Under the pieces are notes generated by a model that did no database searches, had not been told where the DNA came from, and worked only from the letters and a program-made list of their open reading frames with translations. A program made the translations under genes and the position numbers. Below, one piece after another: positions 32,826-45,264 of a stretch of 64,000 nucleotides of DNA. The DNA lies in the NCBI RefSeq assembly GCF_019059575.1, contig NW_024881624.1:124001-188000 (forward strand), in the 5' to 3' direction. This DNA is from Amphibalanus amphitrite. Lineage: Eukaryota > Arthropoda > Thecostraca > Balanomorpha > Balanidae. Numbering within the stretch: position 1 is the stretch's first letter; every line of letters begins with the position of its first letter.

Positions 32826-34858
32826 AAATTATGCAGCCACCCCACACCAGATAATCCAGCCTCTGCCAGGCGCTGAATTCAGCGAATGCGAAGCTACGCC
32901 GGATGTGCACTGAAATTTTTGGCACAATCCTGCCACTACGCCAGACATATTCGGCATAACGTGTATTTATTTCCAGTCCATTTTTTTCCTAGATGTATTA
33001 GGTACCTTATCTGACAAAACTCACTTGTTACACATTTGCTAAAATTTCAGCAAGCTTTAGTGTGGGCACCAGCCTCTGGGCACTTCTCAACCCTAACCAC
33101 AGTTTTCCATCTGCAGGTTGTCAGCTTGTTAGTTTTCTAGCTTTTCATTGATCAATCTCATGTGGTCTGTGCATTGAGAAGCCAATAAATGTCAGCAGCT
33201 AGGTTTGCTACATGCACAAACCAGCTGCATGCTAGTAAGACCAGAGCCAAACAGTATTCTGGTTCACCTATTCATTCAATCATTCAATCATATGGGTAGG
33301 TATCTATAAAATTTGAACTGAATCGCTTTGACCTTTAAATTTCAATGGTGGTATAATAGACAATGTTCTTATTATAAAACTAAGCTCAACATTTGAATGG
33401 ACAGGACGGGTTGACTTGACCGAGCCTGAACCTACACACTGAGCAGAGCTTGCCGCGTACACCCCAGCCACCTGGCCTCACATTTTCAAGAACATGTACA
33501 ACAAACACATCAAGAAGACTATACAGAGAGGCAGCAATTATTCCTATGAGCATCCTGCTCCCTTTGCCTCTTACAGATCTAATTGGCAAGCATCTCCTTC
33601 GCAAGCACCAACCGATCGCGCAATTCCAGGTAACGGGAAAATTTGGATGCCAAAGTCTTAAGTGCCCTTCAAAGTTCAAAGCCAGACATAGCCTATCCCT
33701 CTCAACTGACGTCAACTGGCAACTGTTGCTCCCACCAACCATGGATCATCTCATCAGGAGTCTCCAATGTTGAAGAATTGAACAGCATTTTCTTTTAACG
33801 AAGTTCCATTCGTCCTAAGAGTATGTGGTTTAATTACCAATATAATCAATGTGTCAATAGAAAACGTGTTGAAAAAGATTTCCTCAACAGCAACTTTTAC
33901 AGCAAAATGAGCAAACAAATACACTACAATGCTCAGTAACCAGCCGACGAAACACAGCACGAAAAGGCGGCAGACAGACACAAAACGCAGCTGAGTAATG
34001 CAAATGGTAATGCAAGTGTAATGCAAAAGGAACGTAAATTCTGTTCAAAAAATAAAAATACATCTGCTCACTGAGTCTGCTTTCCACGTATACCAATCGC
34101 CTAAACCTGCTTGCAGGTAGCTGAAATGACTAATTTGAACATTATTTGGCATCAAATGCGCTGGTTTCGCCTCCAACAACTTTGCTGAGTGCGCGAAGTA
34201 ATGTTTTTGATGACGCTATAATATATAATGTCAGAGAAAAATTTCAAGATTTTTTATGACAATTTATGATGTTTAAATTTTTTTGATTTATTTCTATCAT
34301 TTTCATGACTAAAAAGAAATTTTAGAACAAAAATACCGCTCTCTTAAACATATTTTAACATTAATCGTCATCATTCAGTATTCTTGCCTCTCGTGAACGA
34401 TTGAAGGTCCGCAAATGATTCGCGAATGCATGCAGCGCATGCAGGCCGCCGTGGCAGCACGGCATGCATATGCATTTTGGCAGGGAATAAGTGGTCAAGG
34501 GCAAGGTATAGAAATTGGTATATAATAATAACACTTGATAACACTGCTGAAGTGGTACGGCCACGGGCAGGTTACGGCTGGTCCAAGGTCCAAGGGCTGG
34601 TCAGTGTTTTTTACATACTTTGCGGGTGTTTGTTCGTGCTTGGCCTTACAGGCAATTTGTCTATTTCAATTTTCACTTGTGTATCTGTTAAAAAGAACGT
34701 ATGGTGCCCTATAACTCAAAGGATAATCTTTGGCTTGAATGAATCACCTTGACCTGACACTCTGCGCTTCCAATATGTCAGCTTGAGCTGCTTTTCTATC
34801 GATGCCTATTGCATGTTGATTCAATTTGACCATTTTTGATGTGAGGTGCATGAAATCT
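32826..34858. other. Intergenic region between AUP1 and LEO1, left part
   Basis: AT-rich sequence with scattered short open frames. I see no exon, RNA gene or transposon ends here. Confidence 0.4.
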
Positions 34859-34859
34859 A

Positions 34860-35169
34860 GGCCCTGTTTCACCGGTGATAGCAGCACGCTACTATCAAAT
34901 TGTGCGAGCTGACGTAATGTGATGACGTCACACTAATGACGTTTCGTGTAATCCGTGAGCTTTTTCATAGCTACGTTTGGAACAGAGTTGCTGTCTCGTT
35001 GAATGCGTTTGATTTTTTCGCACGGCCTTGAAGATGTTGGCAGCTATATTTGATGACATCGCACAAATTGGCGACGGCATGGTTTGTTGATGTTTCCATG
35101 GAAACCCAATTTGACACGTGTGATAGCAGCGTGCTAGCAGCGTGCTGCTATCACCGGTGAAACAGGGCC
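34860..35169. mobile_element. MITE, about 310 bp, with about 31-bp terminal inverted repeats
   Basis: The left end GGCCCTGTTTCACCGGTGAT and right end ATCACCGGTGAAACAGGGCC are exact inverses, extending to AGCAGCACGCT / AGCGTGCTGCT. The target duplication is unclear. No coding capacity. Confidence 0.75.
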
Positions 35170-35220
35170 CAAATGCAACTTGGTTTAAGCCTTTGTTAAA
35201 CCGGCAGGCGTTTAGTCTTG

Positions 35221-35523
35221 GAGTTCCTTCGACAAATGTTACAGGGCTAGCGAATGATGTTAAAATTTTATGGATCCGCCCAGTAGTTTCGGAGATATGA
35301 GGGGAGAAAATACCCCCCACCGTGCGGCGCGCGGAAGAGCGGGAGGCCCAGTGCCGAGTCAGCCAGGTGAGTTGGCCCGGCAGGCGGTGGGCCTCCCGGC
35401 CACCTTCCGCAGGTTGCGCAGTGGGGGGCGTTTTTTTGCCCCCTCGTATCTCCTAAACTACTTTGTAGATCCATAAAATTCAAACGGCCTTCGATTGCCC
35501 TGTAGACTTGGTCGAAGGAACTC
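35221..35523. mobile_element. Foldback MITE, about 300 bp
   Basis: GAGTTCCTTCGAC at 35221-35233 is the inverse of GTCGAAGGAACTC at 35511-35523. Imperfect inverse similarity continues inward through TTTTATGGATC / GATCCATAAAA and AGATATGAGGGG / CCCCTCGTATCT. It lies about 50 bp from the preceding MITE. Confidence 0.7.
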
Positions 35524-35745
35524 TAATTTCATTGACAACTGGGTCACCGATGAAGTCACAGATCAGGTCAAAGATAAAATGTTTTGCCGTTCGCGAGTCT
35601 TCTAGGGAATGTGCTATAGCCTGGGTATAACATCGAATAAAACTCATTATGTCGAAAATCAGTGATATGGTGTAAGTTGTCTAGTACATATGTTGCTATT
35701 AGAGGTCGTTGATGATACCAGGTCAGGTCACCAAGGATCAGCACA

Positions 35746-36610
35746 TTAACCCGCGCCGAACCGGTACTCTGAGATTCCGCGCCGGGCGGGGGGTGTCTGA
35801 ACACCCCCCTCCTTCTAACTCGGCTCCTGGGCCACGTAGCGACACGCGGTAAGCGGCAATCGAAAGAGCGTCCAAGAAAAGGACAAAAACACTTCGGTAA
35901 TTTTTGGGGTCAGGTCAAAGGTCAGGTCACCAGAGGTCACCAAAGGTAAAATGTTCACTATTTCAACATTTTGGAAACTGCCAACGGCTATCTCGGGAAC
36001 CGATAGAGCTACAGCGCCGCGGAAAAGCGCATTCCATAGCCCTTTTACAGACCTTTCTGAGTAATGTTCTCAGATTTGACCTCAGGTCAACGCTTTAGCC
36101 TCCAGAGGGCAAAAACTCCAAAAATAGCCGTTTTTACGAAAAACGTTTTTTTCGGCAATAACTTTTGACTCAAAAGAGCCATGACATTACTTTTGCCAGC
36201 ATCGTGTTCCTCTCGTCGAGACGCGTCGAATGAACTATAATTTGACCTTCAAAGGTCAACTTGAAAATTTGACCTCAGGTCAAGGTCATGACCTGACCGG
36301 AAAAGGTCATGTTGCATATCAGTCGATCCGCAGCGTCGAGCCGAACACATCTAAGGCGTTTTCAGCGCTCTAGCACGCCTCTATCAGAAGTTATTAGCGA
36401 AAAACTGTTAGATTCTGTTCGTGACCTGAGATGACCTCGGGGGCATAACGAAAGACTTTTATATCTATGACTATCACATATACTCCAGTTTTTTTTTCGA
36501 AATTCAAGACAATGTTAAGGATTTTTGTGTTGTTATATTAAAAAAATCAAGACTTGGTTTTTTGGGTTCAAAATCCAAAAATTTCAAAAAATCCGAGATA
36601 GCAGTTTTAT
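35746..36610 (+). mobile_element. TTAA-type element, probably truncated at the right
   Basis: It begins TTAACCCGCGCC followed by a hairpin (GGGGTGTCTGAACACCCC) and many AGGTCA hexamers. Near 36195-36230 it shares TTTTGCCAGCATCGTGTTC and ACGCGTCGAATGA with the element at 18849-20241. No inverted right end with TTAA was found, so the boundary is approximate. It lies just upstream of the LEO1 first exon. Confidence 0.5.
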
Positions 36611-36775
36611 AGCCCTGTTAACTCTACACCTTTAATATCTAAAACATTGTTCTGTATCTCTAAAGCTGTAGGCCTTACAGGCTACAATTTACTATGTTGT
36701 TTACTTGTTTACTGATCTGTTACCAATGCTTTTGTTCCAGGACTAATCCAGATAGCATCAATTGACTAATCAAAG

Positions 36776-39700
36776 ATGGTGTATGATCAGAACTTGTCAT
36801 CTAGTGATGACAATTCTGGTAAGTATTTGATATAATTGCATTCAAACATAATGAAACAATGTATTTTTAGCTCATTTTGATGAACTAATGCTCCTAAGCT
36901 AGCAACAACCATTTGTTTTTTTATCATTTCTGATGAGCTGGTAACCTAGACCTAGTCTTGTTCCGTCTGTTACCTCTCATATCGTATATCATGTCATCAC
37001 ATACCATCATATTTCTGTCCACAGGCTCGGAGAGTGACGCCAGCTCGGGCAGCCGCTCGGCGTCGCCGGCCGGCTCCGGCTCGCCGCGCCGCAGTGCCTC
37101 CCGCTCGGCGAGCCCCGCCGGCAGTCACCACTCCGGTAACCGGCCGGCCACCGCCGCCTCGGGCAGTCCGCGGGGCAGCGCCGGCTCCGCCAGTCCCGCC
37201 GGCAGCGCGGCGTCGGGCAGCCCCGCAGCCAGCTCGAGATCCGGCAGCCCGGCAGGCAGTGTGAGGTCCAGGTCGGGCAGTCCTGCTGGCAGTGCAAAGT
37301 CCGGAAGCCACAGGTCTGGAAGTCCTGCTGGTAGTCAAAGATCGGGAAGTCCTGCTGGTAGTCACCGGTCTGGAAGTCCTGCTGGCAGCCACCGGTCTGG
37401 CAGTCCTGCCGGTAGCCACAGGTCAGGAAGTCCTGCCGGAAGTGCGAGGTCGGGAAGTCCTGCTGGTAGTGCAAGATCCAGAAGCCCAGCTGGTAGCAAC
37501 AGGTCTGGCAGCCCTGCTGGCAGCCAAAGATCAGGCAGCCCTGCTGGCAGTGCTAGGTCTGGCAGTCCTGCTGGCAGCCACAGGTCGGGCAGTCCTGCTG
37601 GCAGTGCAAAGTCAGGCAGTCACAGATCTGGAAGTCCTGCTGGCAGCCACAGGTCGGGAAGTCCTACCGGCAGTGCTAGGTCTGGAAGCCCTGCTGGAAG
37701 TGCGAGGTCTGGCAGTCCTGCTGGCAGTGCAAAGTCCGGGAGTCACAGGTCTGGCAGTCCCGCCGGGAGCCACAGGTCCGGCAGTCCTGCTGGCAGTGCT
37801 AGATCTAGAAGTCCTGCCGGCAGTGCTAGATCTGGCAGTCCTGCCGGCAGTGCTAGATCCAGATCTGGCAGTCCTGCTGGCAGCGCTAGATCTGGCAGTC
37901 CTGCTGGCAGTGAGAAGTCGCGTGGCTCGGCGAAGAGCGGCAAGTCTGGCAGCCATCGGTCTCGCAGCCGGTCCCGTTCCGGCTCGCGGTCCCCGCAGCC
38001 GGCCGCCGACGAGCGCGCCTCTGGTAAGTCAGGGTCACGCCTCAGTTCTTGAGCGCATTCTCTGTCTTATTTCACTTCAAAATAACTCAGCGACTGGCAT
38101 CAGTCACTTCACATGTTCAACTTGCATTTGTCCGTCCCCCGGATGATCAAACGTGTCATCTCTCCTTTCAGTTCATTCGGACAGCGAGCACTCGGACGGT
38201 GGCTCAGAAGCTGGCAAGGAGGGGTGAGTGGCAGTTTGGAAAGTAAAGGAGGCAAGGATTCCTTATGATGCACAGTAGAACAGAGTGCAATAGGCGCTAA
38301 TGAGAGGATATTTATCGACGACATTGTGATTTATCAATTCTCTTGCTTTATTCCGTCATAGTTATAGGTCAAAAGGTCGCTATTAGCACCGATGAAGTAA
38401 ACCGTTAAACTAACCCGGAATCTGTCATGCTCCTGTTCCTCAGTCGTGTGTTTGTAACTTGTAATGCAGCTGATGACCCACTGACCCGCGCGGTGACCCG
38501 TTTCAGGAAACGTAAGCGTGCCGTCGTCAGCGACTCTGACTCCGGTGGCAGCACCAAGGCCGACAAGAAGAAGGCCAAGGCCGACAGTGACGGAGACGAG
38601 TCCGTTAAGGGTACGTCGACTGAAAAGAAAAAATTAATGTTGAGCTAGGATGAGGTCTTTACACGAGTCATTGGAAATGTGTGTGTTACTTTTGCTGTTA
38701 TTTGTGTTCCTTCTGGCTGCTTGGGCTCTTGCGTCGTGGCCTATCGGCTCAAGGGAGCCCTGAAGGCCGCTGTCATGTCGCTACGCCATGCTTCTTCCGT
38801 CGAATGAATTAGGCTTTTATTAATTTACTTCCACATCTTAAAGGTATATTGTCTACCATTGAACAGCTGGTGCCTTTGCCCGAATTACTCTGCCTGTGAT
38901 GCTTCATAGTTACGACCGAGAACAACTCATCAATGGTTTCCATCAAACTGACCGTCGTTTGGCTGTATTCAGACGTGGACGCCGCCGACCTTTTCGGTGA
39001 CGCTTCCGACATTAGCGACGACGAGGGGGAAGCCGAGACGGCAGCAGCGGCGGCGCCTGCGCCGACCAAGCCGGCGGGCAGCGACGACGAGGATGACGTC
39101 CGACGCGGCAGCGATTACGAGGATGATGCGGACGAGCCGCGTGCCGTCATCCAGGTCAGCCGGGGAGCGGACAGAGGTAGAGGTGGTCGTGGAGCTGAAC
39201 AGAGGGATAGGGGTGTGAAACTAGGCTTGGATGGCGGGATGAGCATTTGGAGATGTTGGACGGATACGCAGCTGGGTCGCTGTGCTTGGTTGTTATGAGA
39301 CTGATAATTTTCGTTTTCTCTCCTGGGACAGGCTGATAGGGTGAGACTTGCTGCACTTGGATTTCCTTAAAAGCTATTGATCATTTTTGTTTTGTCTGCT
39401 GATGCGGTCCAGTTTTATCAGTTCAAGAAAGTGTCCTCCTTACCATTGTCTCAGTCCTTTGGCAGTCCCCGTGTGACCGTTGTTTTCGTTTCTCTCTGCG
39501 CGCCAGGACGATGACGAGGACGGTGAGCAGGCGGAGAAGGCGGCCGCTCCTGAGGAGAAGGAGCCGCCCCAGGAGACCAGGATTGAAGTGGATGTACCCA
39601 AAATATCCACCGACCTGGGCAAGGTGAGACCAGGGGACGAATTTGGAGCGGATTGACTGGGCACTAGGGACTCAGTGTAACAGCCACCGCCACCGACACG

Positions 39701-42700
39701 GTGTTAGAGTAGGGTGGTAACTCTCGCTCGATGACGAGCAAGAGCTGACCAACCTGGCATGTTCAGGTGTCACTGGAGATGGTCATATTCTTAATCTGTG
39801 ATCCAACATTAGAAGTGCTAGATCTTTTTGCGTCTCATATTTGTTTAGTAAATTGATGGATAAATTCGTCGTCACATAAGTCCTGACGAGCTGAAAATAG
39901 TCACCCGTCAAACCATTCTTCGGATGTGTTGTAGAATGTAATGATTAACAATCAGTTCCGTCTGACTCCGTTTGACTTGCTTTGTGTCTCCAGGAGCTGA
40001 ATTTCGTGAAGCTGCCCAACTTTCTGTCGGTGGAGACGCGTCCGTTCGACCCGGAGACGCACGAGGACGAGATTGACGAGGAGGAGACGCTGGATGAGGA
40101 GGGCAGAGCGCGGTCAGTGACCGGCGGAGGGAGGGGAACGGGCTGCGGGTGTAACGTAGAGTAGGGTAGCCAGGGTATGTGCAACGTAGATAAAAAATCA
40201 TTTAACAGTGAGATGGTCACTGCTGGGGTAAGGCATTAGTATCGTTGGAGAGACGTTGCTTTCAGTGATGTTTAACTATTCAAGCCTAGTCAGTGGTCTC
40301 AGCATATCTGTAGTGACTCAAAACTTGAAAGCAAGCTTTTCTAACCAAATATACCCAAAGGAATGCCCCTGCTCGACTACGGTTGCTCAATCCATGTCGT
40401 CTGCCGATTCACCACTGCCTCTCCCCTCAATCTTCTCACTGCCACTCCCTTTACCGCCCTTTTTCCCATCCACACAGCCTGAAGCTGAAGGTGGAGAACA
40501 CAATGCGCTGGCGTACGGTGTTCAACAAGGAGGGTGACGCGGTGAAGGAGAGCAACGCCAAGGTGGTGCGCTGGTCGGACGGCAGCATGTCGCTCTACCT
40601 CGGCTCCGAGATCTTCGACGTCTACAAGCAGCCGCTGCAGGTAACCGATCGGTTGTCTGTGAACGGGCACTACACGTAACGGAAGGGTTGTGTTGTATGC
40701 AAATATCTTTGGTAGTTCTCCAGGTAAGGATGGTCTTTGAAAAACCGCTGTTAAGACGTAACGGACCGGTCACACCCGTACCGTCATGTGGCCTTGAATG
40801 TTTTTGACTTTACCACATGCATCGCAACATTTCTTCTGTTCTGTATCGTTTTAAGCTTTTTTTCATATGGCTGACTAGTAAGCTAGGCTATTTGCTTATA
40901 TTACGGTCGACCTTAATTGACCTACATGCCTGAATTCGGATTGTTGATTGGTGGTCTCAGATCTCCGACTTGACTCCGACGTGTTTGACTTCTATGTACT
41001 GACTCTTGACCTCTGTCTCTCCGGCAGGGCGACCACAACCACCTGTTCATCCGCCAGGGCACCGGTCTGCAGGGTCAGGCCGTGTTCCGCACCAAACTCT
41101 CGTTCCGACCGCACTCGACCGACTCGTTCACACACAGGAAGATGACGCGCTCCATCGCCGACCGCTCGCACAAGACGCCGGGCGTGAAGGTGCTCACAAC
41201 GGTCGGACAGAACCCGGAGATGAACCGCAACCAGCTCATCAAGGTAGGCGGCGCTGAGTGGTTGGGAGGAGAGATATTGTGGCGTAACTGTGGGGATGTG
41301 TGGCGGGGGAGAGGTTATGAAGCTAGAGACACAAATGGTCCAGTGTTAACCAAAAAAAAAAAAAAACATGATTTTGCTTCCGAACCTAGTATGTTTCAGA
41401 TGCATGTTTACGTCGAAATACGCTAACTTGGTTACATTGGAACCTAAATTACCTGTCTTGCACTTCGTCATATGCAACGGAGCCAACGAGGCAACGAAGC
41501 CATGTTCCCAAACTTCGAAAATTTCATCAACGTACGATGATGCGTTCCAGATCCACAGTCAGCGACCGTTTCGGGCATTATCAGTCCCATTTGACCAGAT
41601 GTCCCGTTACGCCGTTCTGTATCGAGCCGTCGCCGTTGCGTCACGCGGTTCATCGTCTGCTGTTCGTCACCGCGCCTCTTCTGTTTACCGGTTATCGGTC
41701 CAGTCCCACTGTGCAGTGCGCCCCGATCTCGACACATTGCTGATTCTGCAGACGCCCCCGCTCCCGACATTGCTGCAGCTGCAGTGCCCTGTCCCTATCG
41801 TGTGTGTAGTCACTGCTGTTGTTTATATCTTCATTCGCTGACTTCAGACTCTGAAGCTGTTCGTCTGCCGCAGCTCTGTTTCTGACTACCATCTCGTTGA
41901 CCCCTACCTGTAATCTTTGTCGCATGTGCCTTGCAATGGTCTCTGACTGCCATGGCTGCTGCTCTATTCAACTGCTCTATCTCATTTGTTTCACACACCC
42001 GCTCTCTATCCATTCGGCTGTATGTGCCGCCGCCCGCAACTGACCCCTCCTCCCTGTCATTACAGCAAGAGGAGATCCGTCTGCGTGCGTCTGTGCGCCG
42101 GGACGCCCAGCGACGGCGGGTGAAGGAACGCTCAGCCCGCAGCCTCAACTCGGGCTACCTGGAGCCGGACGGCGAGGGAGCAGACTCGGAGGACGAGGGG
42201 GCCATCTCGCTCTCCGCCATCAAGAACAAGTACAAGAAGAAGAAGGGTGAGTCATGGTGCCAGGAAAACAGCAGATTATGATTGTAGAATTATTGTACTT
42301 TTTAATGTTTCATTTTATTTTAACCCTCGCCGGCCGAGGGGGGTGCCGCCCCTCCATATAGTTTTTTTTCGCGATAGCTCCGAACACGTTGGCGATAGAG
42401 AGCTGAAACTTGGCATACCTGACCTTTGATCCAAGCCGGATCTTTTGACACCAACCGCATTTTTGGGTCAGGTCAGGTCACTGACCTATGACGTCATAAG
42501 TGAACCTCTGCACGGTCTTCAGATGTCGCAACTTCGCAACGCCCTCACTGCCAGAGGAGATGTCACAGGGAAATGAAACTTGCAGGATCTAGTATCCATT
42601 ATGAGTCCCACAACTTGTATATCTCGGATTTTTCCTAAAGGTCATATGAGGTCAGTTCATTTTCGTGACCTCACCTTTATAAGTCAATGGGGAAAAATGA

Positions 42701-43810
42701 AAACTGCTATTCTGGCGCCGGGAACGATCTCCAACTATCTCAAGCACACAGAATCGTGATTTGATGCACTCCTTGCAAGGTTAGATGCGTCACTTTTGCA
42801 ATGTTGACCTTGCATTAGTTTTTCGTCAATAACTCTTGATCAAATTGAGCTAGCGAGTCGGGAAAGCCACCAATGGACTCAGGAAGACCTGCCGAATCGA
42901 ATGATATGCGACATGACCTCTTTCGACCAACTTCGTGACCTGGGGGTGCTGACCTGACCTTGACCTGAGGTCAACACCCCAAGTTGACCTGACCCGGACA
43001 AAAAGTATATCATTCGACGCGCCTGAGCGAGACAAACACGATGCTGCCAAAATCGGCGCTCTGCGGCCGTTTTTTGCGAAGTTATTCACCAAAAACTGAA
43101 CCGTACCTTGGGGCACTTGACCTGACCTCAGAGGTCACCGGTTGACCTAGGACCTTAAAATCGGGTACCAATCTCTGCGTCTCGTAACGGCGCACACGCT
43201 CGTTTTTTCCGCGACGCGCTAGCTCCACCAGGGGCGAAACGGCGAGGGGGGGTCGTACCCGCCCCCCCCCCCCCCCTCGGCCGGCGCGTATGTAGAAAAC
43301 CAATAGGTCCGGCGAGGGTTAAACTATTGGATATCTTTTAGATTCAGGCATCCTTCATTCAAGACGCACGGTGATAAATTTTGTTGAAGTATTGTCATGC
43401 TGTAAATTATTTTCACAAAGATAATTTGTCTTATTTCTTGGCTCGCAATGCTTCACACTCCGTCTCCATTGCTGTCATTTGGCGCTATTCGGCCAATTTA
43501 TCTCGCATTGCGACCATTGCGTCACGGCCAGCTGTCTCACCCTCCCCCTCCGCCGGCAGGCGACCAGCGGGCGCCCATCTACTCCTCGGACGAGGAGGGC
43601 TCCGACATCGAGACCAACCGCGCCAGAAAGCTAGAGCGCGCCAAAAAGACCATCGAGGAGAGCGACGAGGAGGGCGCCGGCAGCGGCGGCGGCGCGAAGT
43701 CGCCGGGCTCGGCGTCCGGCTCCGGCTCCGGGTCCGGATCGGCCGCCTCCGGCTCCGGCTCCGGGTCAGGGTCAGGATCGGGATCAGGTAGTGGCAGCGA
43801 CAGTGACTGA
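36776..43810 (+). CDS. LEO1: RNA polymerase-associated protein LEO1 (Paf1 complex)
   Basis: Eleven coding exons: 36776-36818, 37025-38023, 38172-38223, 38507-38610, 38973-39154, 39507-39623, 39994-40112, 40478-40640, 41028-41243, 42066-42246 and 43560-43810. All are GT-AG and in phase, giving 808 residues and TGA at 43808. A 5' UTR acceptor lies at 36740. LEO1 is a nuclear subunit of the Paf1 complex, which travels with RNA polymerase II and supports histone modification. Recognition rests on [114 protein letters not shown] and IYSSDEEG. The core domain is about residues 499-715. The acidic Ser/Gly tail is 726-808, and a basic KRKR lies near 366. Unusually, exon 2 encodes about 330 residues of Ser-Arg-Gly-Pro repeats instead of the normal acidic N-terminus. 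Confidence 0.95.
37250..37930 (+). repeat. Coding tandem repeat (RSGSPAGS) in LEO1 exon 2
   Basis: About 25 copies of a 24-30-bp unit encode [HA]-R-S-G-S-P-A-G-S. Codons are only partly diversified, so slippage or unequal exchange is recent. The antisense open frames over this stretch are shadows of the repeat. Confidence 0.9.
42320..43322. mobile_element. TTAA-flanked piggyBac-type element, copy 2, in LEO1 last intron
   Basis: TTAA, then CCCTCGCCGGCC at the left, and GGTCCGGCGAGGG then TTAA at the right: 995 bp with inverted ends and no transposase. It is the reverse complement of the element at 18849-20241 apart from the retroposon there and other small indels. It contains very dense TGACCT/AGGTCA hexamers (for example 42955-42990 and 43117-43150) and a C-run at 43262-43276. 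Confidence 0.85.
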
Positions 43811-44219
43811 GAGGGGTGGGGGGTTGTGGACTTGTGTCCCGGTCTGGGATGGTGTACTTCATGTGTCGTTCGTTGGAGTGTTCGAAAGGTGCGTGCGTGT
43901 TGAGGGGAATGTGAGCCGTAAGGTGCGAATGGTGATGTGATTGGGTCATTAGCGCTTGCGAGATTAGTACGGTAAATGGTTCTTGTGGTTTGGTCAGAGT
44001 GATCCACGTCGCTCGGTCTTGCGACTGCATCAGTCTTCTGCAAGCGTGCTGGGTGTTGCGTCATTGCTCCGAGCTGCAGTGTTGCATCATGCCGCTAGAA
44101 TTGGTGCGAACTTCGGGGAGGCGCTGGTCACCGTCACCGCTCTTTTCATCGCGTCAAAAGCATCGGCTGGTTTATGTGAATTTGTGCAGGATGTCGACTC
44201 ATGGATATTTTTCATCGCC

Positions 44220-44225
44220 AATAAA
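44220..44225 (+). terminator. Poly(A) signal AATAAA of LEO1
   Basis: AATAAA lies 410 bases after the LEO1 stop. A minus-strand AATAAA (44398-44403) for the convergent acetyltransferase lies about 175 bp further on. Confidence 0.55.
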
Positions 44226-44397
44226 ACCGGATAGCACCGTTTTTCCTAAAGTTGTGTCTCCAACGCAGATTTACGCACTATGAGGGTGTTTTTTTTTTTT
44301 TTAGATACACCACTGATCAGGGAACAACAAAACGCGAATCTCAGGCCCGTCAGCAACAGACCACGCTCGCTGAACACAAAGGAGATGGATCGTTTCT

Positions 44398-44403
44398 TTT
44401 ATT
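44398..44403 (-). terminator. Candidate poly(A) signal of the NAT8-like gene
   Basis: TTTATT on the plus strand, 860 bases beyond the acetyltransferase stop codon. It is the nearest canonical signal seen; a nearer non-canonical one is possible. Confidence 0.35.
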
Positions 44404-45264
44404 GAAAAATCGATATAATCAGGCCGTGATATAAAACGAACTACACCCACACACAAAGTCACTGGCGAGGGGTAGACAACTCGCTTTCTAGCCTAAAAAT
44501 CTTAATAATGGTAGAATACTGATGCTTACGAATTCTATTTTCAGGACATTTTGAGGCACCAGTGACAGCTAATGAGACTAAGTAAGTAGTATGCATTTTC
44601 CTCGAAAGACGAGTTTGGCACGTTCTGCGTTCATAAGGCACTGTTGGACAGGAATTGTTCCGTTTCAGCCGTAGCTTTTCTAAATCACCGCCTACCTTCT
44701 CGTACCATCAGGGAATAACCGACAAAGTTGATTGCGCTCATCGTAAATAATGGATATCGCTGATCACTTTGAAGTGTTTTACCAGCATTCGGGGCATGAG
44801 TGAAAAGAATCATTTCCAACGCCAATGCATCGGACGACATTGTTGACAGTCAACCAGTTCCCGACAAAGTAAGTCCTGGAATGCAGGAGGCGCTGCATGG
44901 AAGGTGCCACGGTTGTGCGAAAATCTGACAAAAACACACCCAGTCAATGCAGTCGAATGTTACGCGCCGCAGCCTCATCAGTGGTCCAGTTCGGAACTGA
45001 GCAGCTCCGGTATCCAAACGGTAACGACTGCTTACATTACGCCCTCATAAGCTCGGCCGCATAAATGCTGACAACAAAACGTCACTTCTATCTGCCGCGC
45101 AGTATCAATGCACCGAGCACGCAAAGCAGCAGCTCGTACTCTACTCCACCATACGTCAGCGTCACTGCTACAGTGTCCAACACAGCCACTGAGACTCGAC
45201 CGCTCCCCATTGTCCACGACTCTTCCATCGTCCTTCGTCCACTCTGACACACACACGGAGGCCC

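Noticed and set aside
37007..37956. Minus-strand and other-frame repeat proteins over LEO1 exon 2
   Set aside because: They are by-products of the SR-like coding repeat; only the plus frame joins the LEO1 exons in phase.
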